This document shows positions 1-5,014 of a stretch of DNA of 5,377 nt, piece after piece; position 1 is the first letter of the stretch, and each line of letters opens with the position of its first letter. The DNA comes from Chloroflexota bacterium (GTDB taxonomy: Bacteria > Desulfobacterota > Desulfuromonadia > Desulfuromonadales > Geopsychrobacteraceae): positions 1 to 5,377 of the forward strand of contig JADFVC010000393.1 in NCBI GenBank assembly GCA_015222355.1, given 5' to 3'. The translations under genes were made by a program, and so were the position numbers. Under the pieces are notes generated by a model. It ran no database searches. It was not told where the DNA came from and saw only the letters and a program-made list of their open reading frames with translations.

Positions 1-4
1 AACA

Positions 5-247
5 AATATTGGCCACGGACCCACACGGACAGGGGCGGGAGGTAAAACCGGAACTCAGAAAAGTGCACAATCATCCTCACACTCGTTCGCTACACTCACT
101 TAAGACACTAAGATCACAAAGGAAACCCATTATTCAGGTTTTGATCTTCAACCTATAAATTCGCTTTTGCCCTTGTTCTTCTTAGTGGGCTTTGTGGCTT
201 TGTGCGAGATAAGGTTTTGATTTTGTCCCGCAGTTGTCCGTGGCTAA
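5..247 (+). repeat. Dispersed intergenic repeat, left copy with terminal inverted repeats
   Basis: This copy begins AATATTGGCCACGGAC and ends GTCCGTGGCTAA. TTGGCCACGGAC (9-20) and GTCCGTGGCTAA (236-247) are inverted repeats matching at 11 of 12 positions. The heptamer CACGGAC is repeated directly at 14-20 and 24-30. The middle holds CACTAAGATCACAAAGG (102-118 region) and, inverted and imperfect, CTTAGTGGGCTTTGTG (from 181), so the element can partly fold back. An 8-bp unit GGCTTTGT is tandemly duplicated near 188-203. There is no coding potential: small ORFs here lack ribosome binding sites. Size and ends resemble a miniature inverted-repeat element, but no target-site duplication is evident and the left edge is close to the window start. 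The region 248-318 between it and the serC terminator shows only a 10-bp palindrome, AAACCGGTTT (246-255), and one arm of an inverted repeat. Confidence 0.75.
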
Positions 248-268
248 ACCGGTTTTTGGGGTTTCGTT

Positions 269-339
269 TTGCTTCCGGTCAATCAGCGCCCAACTTAAGT
301 AAAATGGATAACCAGATTCAAGTAAAAGGCCGGAAGCAA
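269..339. repeat. Long-range inverted repeat overlapping the serC terminator
   Basis: TTGCTTCCGGTC (269-280) and GGCCGGAAGCAA (328-339) match as an inverted repeat at 11 of 12 positions, across a 47-base gap. The right arm overlaps half of the serC terminator stem, so the two foldings compete. It may be a remnant of an insertion or an alternative 3' structure; no function is clear. Confidence 0.4.
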
Positions 340-353
340 TGCGACCGACCTTT
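319..353 (-). terminator. Intrinsic terminator downstream of serC
   Basis: On the minus strand AAAGGTCGG (345-353) pairs with CCGGCCTTT (325-333) with one G-U pair and an 11-base loop, followed by TTTTACTT. It begins 26 bases after the serC stop. On the plus strand the same position is a C/A mismatch, which favours action on serC transcripts, although a T-rich stretch (351-358) on the plus strand leaves some bidirectional action possible. Confidence 0.65.
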
Positions 354-379
354 GTTTTAAGCACGGCAGATTAACACTC

Positions 380-1471
380 TCAGCCGTTGCGTTTTTCAAA
401 TTCGCGCATAAAATCAGCCAGTGCCACCACCCCAGCCAGCGGCATCGGATTATAGATTGACGCTCTGATTCCACCAACATTTCTGTGCCCTTTGAGAGCG
501 TAGAATCCGGCAGCACCCGCTTCCTGCAGAAACTTTTCCACCAACTCTTCACTGGCTAACTTGAAACTGACGTTCATCGTGGAGCGGTGCGCAGGCTGGG
601 CAACTCCGCGGTAAAAAGCGGACGCATCAATCACGCGGTAAAGGCAGGCGGCCTTTTCCTCGTTCCGCTTTTCCAGGGCAACCACCCCCCCTTCTCCCTT
701 GAGCCATTCAAGCACCAGCTTTGTGGTATAGATAGCGAAGGTGTTGGTGGTATTGGTCAGTGAGTTATCCGCAGCGGCCTGAGTATAGTTCAGCAGCAAC
801 GGCGTCTGCTCGCCGGCAAATCCGAGCAGGTCCTCACGGATGATCACCATCGCCATGCCTGACGGGCCGAGGTTCTTCTGCATCCCGGCATAAATGACGC
901 CGAACTTTGTATAATCGATCTGTCGCGAGAGAATTTCCGAGGTCATATCAGCGATCAACGGCACCTCGCCGCTCTCCGGAAACTGGTTCCAACGGGTCCC
1001 GTAGAGGGTGTTGTTGCCGGTGAGATGCACGTAGGAGGCGTCCTCGGCAAGCACCGCCGGGTCATAGTCCGGGATTCGGTCATAGTTGGTGTCAGCACTG
1101 CTGGCGACAATCTCGACATTGCAGAAGGCGCTAGCGTCTTTGGCAGCCAGTTTGGCAAAGTTGCCGGTTTCAAAGTAAAGACATTTCCGCTTCGGCTTAC
1201 GACCGGCCAGATTCAGTGGCAACGCAGAAAACTGCATCCGCGCGCCACCGTGGACAAAGAGGATACGGTAATTTTCCGGCACCCCACTCAGTTCACGAAA
1301 CAGCGCCTGCGCCTCATCCAGAATGGCGACAAACTCCTTGGCCCGGTGACTGATCTCGATCAGCGAAACACCCATCCCCCGGTAATCAAGCCACTCCTGC
1401 TGTATTTTCTGCATCACCGGTTCCGGCAACATCGCCGGTCCGGCACCAAAATTATAAACCTTGTTCGACAT
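380..1471 (-). CDS. serC: Phosphoserine aminotransferase
   Basis: This 363-residue PLP-dependent class V aminotransferase converts 3-phosphohydroxypyruvate and glutamate to O-phosphoserine and 2-oxoglutarate, the second step of serine synthesis; many SerC proteins also serve vitamin B6 synthesis. Motifs seen: YNFGAGPAMLP at the N-terminus, ISHRAKEF at 40-47, HGGARMQFSALPLNL (phosphate/PLP pocket, 74-88), TGNNTLYGTRW at 151-161, IADMTSEILSR with Asp175, IYAGMQKNLGPSG with the PLP Schiff-base Lys199 (Lys198 in E. coli), and GHRNVGGIRASIYN near the C-terminus. Length is typical (E. coli 362). No disruption is seen. It has its own likely promoter and a downstream terminator, and is separated from the aroF unit by 419 bases that include a repeat copy. 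A second copy of that repeat lies downstream, so the gene is flanked by direct repeats. Confidence 0.97.
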   Translation of the reverse strand: MSNKVYNFGAGPAMLPEPVMQKIQQEWLDYRGMGVSLIEISHRAKEFVAILDEAQALFRELSGVPENYRILFVHGGARMQFSALPLNLAGRKPKRKCLYFETGNFAKLAAKDASAFCNVEIVASSADTNYDRIPDYDPAVLAEDASYVHLTGNNTLYGTRWNQFPESGEVPLIADMTSEILSRQIDYTKFGVIYAGMQKNLGPSGMAMVIIREDLLGFAGEQTPLLLNYTQAAADNSLTNTTNTFAIYTTKLVLEWLKGEGGVVALEKRNEEKAACLYRVIDASAFYRGVAQPAHRSTMNVSFKLASEELVEKFLQEAGAAGFYALKGHRNVGGIRASIYNPMPLAGVVALADFMREFEKRNG

Positions 1472-1478
1472 CATTTGT

Positions 1479-1483
1479 CCTCC
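1479..1483 (-). promoter_or_regulatory. Ribosome binding site deciding the serC start
   Basis: On the minus strand GGAGG lies 7 bases before the ATG at 1471 and 4 bases before the adjacent ATG at 1474. The spacing favours 1471 (MSNKVYNFGAGP). A longer in-frame reading from 1513 has no ribosome binding site and adds residues not usual in the family. Confidence 0.75.
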
Positions 1484-1539
1484 ATGCCTAAAACCAGCCA
1501 CGTAACCCTGCATAGCAGGCGACTTGGGGAAAACCCGTA

Positions 1540-1590
1540 AATAGTGCTGAATAGTGACTACGCTGGGACAGCATAGCCTTTTTTAGTCAC
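1540..1590. promoter_or_regulatory. Possible operator: inverted and direct repeats around the serC -10 box
   Basis: A perfect 7-bp inverted repeat, GTGACTA (1554-1560) and TAGTCAC (1584-1590), has its arms 30 bp apart and brackets the proposed serC -10 box. Next to it AATAGTG occurs twice at a 10-bp period (1540-1546 and 1550-1556), the second overlapping the left arm. Spacings of 10 and 30 bp place the elements on one face of the helix, as regulator sites often are. No known operator is recognised. A 7-bp inverted pair could be chance. Confidence 0.3.
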
Positions 1591-1598
1591 ACCGGCAA
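1570..1598 (-). promoter_or_regulatory. serC: Probable sigma-70 promoter of serC
   Basis: On the minus strand TTGCCG (1593-1598) and TATGCT (1570-1575) are separated by exactly 17 bases; each matches consensus at four of six positions. Transcription would start near 1563, leaving a leader of about 90 bases before serC. The -35 box lies inside a short perfect inverted repeat, ACCGG-CAAAA-CCGGT (1591-1605). The placement between the repeat and serC makes sense if serC is expressed separately from aroF. Found by eye. Confidence 0.5.
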
Positions 1599-1666
1599 AA
1601 CCGGTAGTTTACTGAACTGCATAATCTGGATATCCACTTCGCTCCATTAAATCCACTACAAAAGCT

Positions 1667-1889
1667 AATATTGGCCACGGACCCACACGGACAGGGGCGG
1701 GACGTAAAACCTGAAATCAGAAAAGTTCACAATCATCCTCGCACCCGTTCGCTCTGCTCACTTAAGACACCAAGTAAGCACAAAGGAAACCCGTTATTCA
1801 GGCTTTTATCTTCAACCTATAAATTCGCTTTTTCCCTTGCTTTTCTTAGTGGGCTTTGTGCGAGATAAGGTTTTGATTTTGTTGCGCAG
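1667..1889 (+). repeat. Dispersed intergenic repeat, right copy (3' truncated)
   Basis: This non-coding stretch is a direct repeat of positions 5-233, roughly 90% identical by eye with two small indels. One indel is loss of one unit of an 8-bp tandem duplication (GGCTTTGT) seen in the left copy; the other is a 2-bp difference near 1770. It starts with the same AATATTGGCCACGGAC end, but similarity stops at CGCAG (1885-1889), so the terminal inverted repeat of the left copy is missing. It fills the gap between the small Cys protein stop (1891) and the serC promoter region. An ORF through it (1671-1868) has no ribosome binding site and no recognisable domain. Orientation is given relative to the left copy. 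Confidence 0.85.
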
Positions 1890-1890
1890 C

Positions 1891-2181
1891 CTATTTCACA
1901 ACCTTCAAGCGTCCTTTACCACCCGAGCCGCCTGTGGAGGGTGGATCGGGATCCTCATCCGGCATTTCAACTTTCGCTGGAGAAGGCGGTGGATCCCCGC
2001 CAATTTGCGGCAGGGTTCCACCCTCCAGCATCTGCCCAACCGTATTGGCAATGGTCAGGCACTGCTTCATACAAACCTTGTAAGCTGGGCACATGGTGCA
2101 GTCCGCTTCCCCGGCTGCCGCCCTGAGACTATGGACCACCAGCTCAACACTTTCCAGCTGCGACAAAGGCACAAAATACAT
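1891..2181 (-). CDS. Small Cys4-motif protein of unknown function, aroF operon
   Basis: This 96-residue protein has no function I recognise. Residues 1-25 look like an amphipathic helix (YFVPLSQLESVELVVHSL). Four cysteines follow in CTMCPAYKVCMKQC (Cys28, 31, 37, 41; spacing C-x2-C-x5-C-x3-C), which suits a zinc site or a small Fe-S cluster. Residues 62-88 are Pro/Gly/acid-rich and probably disordered, and the end is basic (GKGRLKVVK). There is no signal peptide or membrane segment. That it is a real gene is supported by a GAGGAG ribosome binding site (2186-2191) 4 bases before the ATG, by its position only 24 bases after the aroF stop, and by the ordered Cys motif. I have a vague recollection of similar proteins in Geobacter-type genomes, which is not evidence. 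Cotranscription suggests a link to aromatic metabolism or to AroF itself, but this is inference. The stop codon lies 1 base from the truncated repeat. Confidence 0.78.
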   Translation of the reverse strand: MYFVPLSQLESVELVVHSLRAAAGEADCTMCPAYKVCMKQCLTIANTVGQMLEGGTLPQIGGDPPPSPAKVEMPDEDPDPPSTGGSGGKGRLKVVK

Positions 2182-2205
2182 AGAACTCCTCGTTTTTTGC
2201 CGTGG

Positions 2206-3231
2206 TCAGCCAGCCATCTCGCGACCGGCAACCTGAGCGAACGCACGCAATTTATCCATCATTTCCTGAAACTCTGCCGGACGCAGCGACTGTTGCCCGT
2301 CACTGGCGGCTTTTTCCGGACAGGGATGGACCTCAACCAGCAAGCCATCCGCCCCGGCGGCGGCCGCAGCATAACACATCGATGGCACTAGATGGGCATG
2401 CCCAGTGGCATGGGAAGGATCGATCATCACCGGCAGATGGGTGTGTTGCTTCAACACCGGAACGGCAGAGATATCCAGAGTGTTCCGGGTCGCAGTCTCA
2501 AAAGTGCGGATACCCCGTTCACAGAGAATCACCTTACGGTTCCCTTCGGAGAGAATATATTCGGCACTCATCAAAAACTCCTGGATGGTCACCGCCATCC
2601 CCCGCTTGAGCAGGATCGGCTTGTCAAGCTGTCCAAGCATTTTCAGTAGCGCGAAGTTCTGCGTATTGCGGGCGCCAACCTGCATAATATCGGCATACTT
2701 GGCCACCAGCTCGACATCCCGCGGATTGACAACTTCGGTGACAATCGGCAGACCGGTCAACTCCCGCGCTTCGACCAGCAACTTCAGACCATCCTCTTCC
2801 ATTCCCTGGAAAGAATATGGGCTGGTGCGCGGCTTGAAAGCGCCGCCCCGCAGCAGTCGGGCACCGGCCTTTTTCACCTCGACGGCGGTCTCGCAAATCT
2901 GCTCTCGGCTCTCAACCGCGCAGGGACCGGCGACAACGATGAACTCTTTGCCACCGATGGCCAGGCCGGGGACGATCTCAATCTCACTCGATTGCGGATG
3001 CACCTCACGACTGGCCAACTTGTACGGCTTGAGGATCGGTACCACCCGCTCGACACCCGGCAGAGTTTCCAGAGCCTGCAGTTTTTCTTTCCCCCGCTCA
3101 TCACCAACCGCGCCGACCACGTTGCGGGTTTCACCGTGGATCACATGCGGCTGATAACCGAGTTCGACGATCTTCTTTTCCACCTCTGCCAGCGCCTCCT
3201 GCGAGGCCCCTTTTTGCATAACAATGATCAT
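2206..3231 (-). CDS. aroF: 3-deoxy-7-phosphoheptulonate (DAHP) synthase, type I-beta with ACT-like domain
   Basis: This 341-residue enzyme condenses phosphoenolpyruvate with erythrose-4-phosphate to DAHP, the first step of the shikimate pathway. Residues 1-70 form a ferredoxin-like/ACT-like regulatory domain as in the Thermotoga maritima enzyme (338 aa); the TIM-barrel follows from about 85. Motifs seen: AGPCAVES, RGGAFKPRTSPYSFQG, GARNTQNF, KPILLKRGM, ILCERGIRTFE, IDPSHATGH and ADGLLVEVHPCPEKAASDGQQSL. The four metal ligands expected from the family are all present: Cys104, His274, Glu300 and Asp311. The start is ATG 3231, with AAGGAG (3238-3243) 6 bases upstream. An aromatic leader peptide and two terminators precede it, so expression is probably attenuated by aromatic amino acid supply, while the N-terminal domain suggests feedback inhibition. 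A small Cys4 protein follows after 24 bases. The symbol aroF is by class; other names (aroA, aroG) are used for such enzymes. Confidence 0.96.
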   Translation of the reverse strand: MIIVMQKGASQEALAEVEKKIVELGYQPHVIHGETRNVVGAVGDERGKEKLQALETLPGVERVVPILKPYKLASREVHPQSSEIEIVPGLAIGGKEFIVVAGPCAVESREQICETAVEVKKAGARLLRGGAFKPRTSPYSFQGMEEDGLKLLVEARELTGLPIVTEVVNPRDVELVAKYADIMQVGARNTQNFALLKMLGQLDKPILLKRGMAVTIQEFLMSAEYILSEGNRKVILCERGIRTFETATRNTLDISAVPVLKQHTHLPVMIDPSHATGHAHLVPSMCYAAAAAGADGLLVEVHPCPEKAASDGQQSLRPAEFQEMMDKLRAFAQVAGREMAG

Positions 3232-3263
3232 GACTTTCTCCTTTTATTGCCGCTTGGGCTGAA

Positions 3264-3298
3264 AAGGCAAAAGGCCGCCCGATTCTCCCGGCGGCCTT
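3264..3298 (-). terminator. Second intrinsic terminator directly before aroF
   Basis: On the minus strand AAGGCCGCC (3290-3298) pairs perfectly with GGCGGCCTT (3271-3279) around a 10-base loop, followed by a T-rich tail (TTGCCTTTT). It is a strong GC-rich hairpin 27 bases upstream of the aroF ribosome binding site and 24 bases after the attenuator hairpin. There is no T-run on the plus strand, so it acts, if at all, towards aroF. I found no convincing antiterminator for it. It may add a second termination step or shape the 5' end of the aroF message. Confidence 0.7.
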
Positions 3299-3311
3299 CA
3301 ATTTCAGATGC

Positions 3312-3361
3312 AACAAAAAGAAAAACCATGGAAGAACCCTGTTGCCGTTCTGCCATGGTTT
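3312..3361 (-). terminator. Attenuator terminator (3:4 hairpin) of aroF
   Basis: On the minus strand AAACCATGG (3353-3361) pairs perfectly with CCATGGTTT (3323-3331). After a single C/T mismatch, AGAAC (3347-3351) pairs with GTTCT (3333-3337), closing a 9-base loop. The 14 paired bases are followed by a U-tract read as TTTTTCTTTTT (3315-3325). The stem starts 24 bases after the leader peptide stop codon. This is a textbook intrinsic terminator in the aroF direction, and its 5' arm is the part captured by the antiterminator. Confidence 0.88.
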
Positions 3362-3425
3362 ATGTGATCCGAAGTCGCTTATCCCTTACAGACCTCTACC
3401 TGTGGCAGCCGGCTTGGTAAAGCCG
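3344..3425 (-). promoter_or_regulatory. Attenuator alternative stems: 1:2 hairpin and 2:3 antiterminator
   Basis: On the minus strand, CGGCTT (3420-3425) and AAGCCG (3410-3415) form a perfect 6-bp stem with a TACC loop, placed over leader codons 15-21 directly after the aromatic run. The downstream arm can instead pair with the 5' side of the terminator: GCCG (3410-3413) with CGGC (3344-3347), and CTGCCA (3403-3408) with TGGCAG (3350-3355), separated by a 1x2 internal loop. This gives 10 bp. The 2:3 pairing uses bases needed by both the 1:2 stem and the terminator, so the structures are mutually exclusive. A ribosome stalled on the Phe/Trp codons would cover arm 1, leave arm 2 free to pair with arm 3, and allow read-through into aroF. 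Pairings were found by eye; no folding energies were computed. Confidence 0.75.
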
Positions 3426-3469
3426 AAAAACCAAAAGAAAAAACTATAAAAGGACGCATAAAAAGTCAT
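3386..3469 (-). CDS. Aromatic-rich attenuator leader peptide of aroF (27 aa)
   Basis: A 27-codon ORF begins with ATG at 3469 and ends with TAA at 3386-3388. An AAGGTG ribosome binding site (3477-3482) lies 7 bases upstream. Residues 3-17 read FYASFYSFFFWFFGF: 8 Phe, 2 Tyr and 1 Trp among 15 residues, including FFFWFF at codons 10-15. The remainder (TKPAATGRGL) is unremarkable. Such runs of codons for the pathway's end product, ahead of a terminator and a biosynthetic gene, are the hallmark of leader peptides such as those of pheA and trp in enterobacteria. The role would be to measure charged tRNA-Phe, and secondarily Tyr and Trp, by ribosome stalling, not to yield a functional protein. The RNA around it folds into a complete attenuator. 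The function is inferred but several independent features agree. Confidence 0.88.
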   Translation of the reverse strand: MTFYASFYSFFFWFFGFTKPAATGRGL

Positions 3470-3501
3470 CTTCGTTCACCTTCGCTTGATTAAGTTGGCC
3501 G

Positions 3502-3531
3502 ATTCTAAACGCGAAACCTTTTGCAATGCAA
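3502..3531 (-). promoter_or_regulatory. Probable sigma-70 promoter of the aroF leader transcript
   Basis: On the minus strand a -10 box TAGAAT (3502-3507, five of six consensus bases) lies 18 bases downstream of a weak -35 box TTGCAT (3526-3531). Transcription would start near 3495, about 25 bases before the leader peptide start codon. The site is just after the otsA stop, as expected for a separate aroF unit. The -35 match is poor, so either an activator or read-through from otsBA could contribute. Called by eye. Confidence 0.5.
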
Positions 3532-3538
3532 GGATTTT

Positions 3539-5014
3539 CTACAGTTCATCCCCCTCTCGCCGCATCTCTGTACAATGCCAATAAAGCTGCTCGGTCCGCG
3601 GCTGCACTGCGTCGAGAAACTGTTCGACCCAGCGATAGACATTGTTACGCCGCACTTCGGCACGCAGCTGCCGCATCCGCTGGTGCCGCTCTTCCTCTGT
3701 CATGGAGTAGGCCTGCCAGATGGCATCCGCAGTCCCTTCGATATCGTAGGGGTTGACCAGCAAAGCATGCTCCCCCAGCTGTGCCGCAGCCCCGGCAAAT
3801 TCACTGAGAATCAGAACCCCTTTTTCCTCCACCGAGGCGGCACAATATTCTTTGGCCACCAGATTCATCCCGTCACGTAATGGCGAGATCAGTGCAATTT
3901 CGCAGCTGCGGTAATGAGCCAGCAACTGGGTCCGGTCGAGGCTGCGATAGAGGTAATGGATCGGCACCCACCCATGCTCATTGAACCGTGCATTGATCCG
4001 ACCGACTATTTGATCGAGGGTCTCCTTGAGATTCTGGTAATCCGGCACCAGGGTCCGGCTCGGCACCACCACCTGAATCAGGGTCGCCTGGCGACGTAAT
4101 TCGGGATATTTTTCCAGGGCCCGCTCAAAGGCCAGAAAGCGATCGGGAATCCCCTTGGTATAATCGAGCCGGTCGACCCCGAGCAGCAGCTGTCGCCCCT
4201 GGTAGTGCTCATGCAGATACCAGGCGGCCTCCTCAACCGCTTTGACGGCAGCCCCCTGGTTGAATTCCTCGAAATCGATACTGATGGGAAAATTCCCCAC
4301 CGAAACCTGCCTCTCGCCGAGATCGAGGACCGTCACGCGCCGCCGGATATCGGCCCTGACATGCGGAAACATTTCACGGACGCAGGCCACGAAGTTACGG
4401 CGGTCTCGCAAGGTTTGAAAGCCGAGCAGATCGTAACTGAGCAGCCCCTGCAGCAGTTCCTTTTTCCACGGCAGCCTGCGCAATAGATCGAAAGAAGGAA
4501 AGGGGATGTGCAGATAGAAGGCGAGACGGTTTTTCAAACCGCGCTGGCGCAACAGGTGACCGACCAGGGCCAATTGATAATCATGCACCCAGATCAACTG
4601 GCCGTCGTCTGCCTGCTCGGCAACCACCTCGGCAAAGAGATCATTGACCTTTTGATAGTGCAGCCAGGTCGTCAGATCGAAGTGACAGCGCCCCAGCAGA
4701 TCGTGGAACAGCGGCCAGAGGGTTTCATTGGCAAAGCCGCGGTAATAAAGTTCGATATCCTCATCGGTTAAGGGGACCGCCGCCAACCGGTAGCCGTGCG
4801 TAGCGGCAAAACGGGCGAACAACTCATCAAAGGGGGCCTGTTCAGAACTGCCCGGCCAGCCGATCCAGAGCCCGTTGACCCGGCTCATGATCGGCTCGAG
4901 AGCAGTCACCAGCCCGCCGGATGCGGGTTTGATCTGCCAGCCGTCCTCATCCTGATCCACCACCAACGGCAAACGGTTGGAGACCACCAGAAACTGCTCA
5001 TCAAGTTTGTTCAC
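3539..5014 (-). CDS. otsA: Alpha,alpha-trehalose-phosphate synthase (GT20)
   Basis: This 491-residue glycosyltransferase family 20 enzyme transfers glucose from a nucleotide sugar to glucose-6-phosphate, giving trehalose-6-phosphate for OtsB. Visible motifs in order: VVSNRLP (Arg14, phosphate contact), SGGL near 32-35, WVHDYQL (Asp145), HIPFPS (His169), GVDRLDYTKGIP (Arg282 and Lys287, matching the E. coli donor-binding pair), and SPLRDGMNLVAKEY (Asp381, Glu389). FAGAA follows at 406-410. Length is close to the usual 450-500. The DRLDYTKG form favours trehalose-phosphate synthase over the related glucosylglycerol-phosphate synthase. The start is GTG at 5014, not ATG: an AGAGGAGG at 5023-5030 sits 8 bases upstream and the conserved N-terminus begins just after. 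The gene overlaps otsB by 14 bp. No strong terminator follows directly; the next ones are the aroF leader terminators. Confidence 0.95.
   Translation of the reverse strand: MNKLDEQFLVVSNRLPLVVDQDEDGWQIKPASGGLVTALEPIMSRVNGLWIGWPGSSEQAPFDELFARFAATHGYRLAAVPLTDEDIELYYRGFANETLWPLFHDLLGRCHFDLTTWLHYQKVNDLFAEVVAEQADDGQLIWVHDYQLALVGHLLRQRGLKNRLAFYLHIPFPSFDLLRRLPWKKELLQGLLSYDLLGFQTLRDRRNFVACVREMFPHVRADIRRRVTVLDLGERQVSVGNFPISIDFEEFNQGAAVKAVEEAAWYLHEHYQGRQLLLGVDRLDYTKGIPDRFLAFERALEKYPELRRQATLIQVVVPSRTLVPDYQNLKETLDQIVGRINARFNEHGWVPIHYLYRSLDRTQLLAHYRSCEIALISPLRDGMNLVAKEYCAASVEEKGVLILSEFAGAAAQLGEHALLVNPYDIEGTADAIWQAYSMTEEERHQRMRQLRAEVRRNNVYRWVEQFLDAVQPRTEQLYWHCTEMRREGDEL

Noticed and set aside
1472..1486. 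Four-codon mini-ORF (ATG GAG GAC AAA TGA) overlapping the serC start
   Set aside because: Its bases are the serC ribosome binding site and spacer, and it has no binding site of its own; probably chance.
1472..1513. Longer serC reading with 14 extra N-terminal residues from ATG 1513
   Set aside because: No ribosome binding site before 1513, the extra residues are not typical of SerC, and GGAGG at 1479-1483 is correctly placed for 1471.
1025..1540. Plus-strand ORF of 171 codons opposite serC
   Set aside because: Antisense shadow of serC with no family resemblance.
1671..1868. Plus-strand ORF of 65 codons inside the repeat
   Set aside because: It falls within a non-coding repeat; the left copy differs by indels that break the frame, and no ribosome binding site is present.
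5..1889. CRISPR array or insertion sequence
   Set aside because: There are only two long repeats with a gene between them, no short regular spacers and no transposase gene.
2405..3154. Plus-strand ORF of 249 codons
   Set aside because: It lies wholly opposite aroF, has no recognisable domain and no convincing ribosome binding site; it is a shadow of a GC-rich gene.
3300..3495. T-box or metabolite riboswitch in the aroF leader
   Set aside because: No T-box GGGTGGTACCGCG-like element or other riboswitch core that I know is visible, and the leader peptide with alternative stems explains the region.
3508..3535. Terminator just after otsA (CCTT...AAGG hairpin near 3516-3532)
   Set aside because: The stem is only about 4-6 bp with a bulge and a short T-run; too weak to call.
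3539..5014. Glucosylglycerol-phosphate synthase instead of trehalose-phosphate synthase
   Set aside because: The DRLDYTKGIP motif and the adjacent otsB fit trehalose synthesis better; not fully excluded without a phylogeny.
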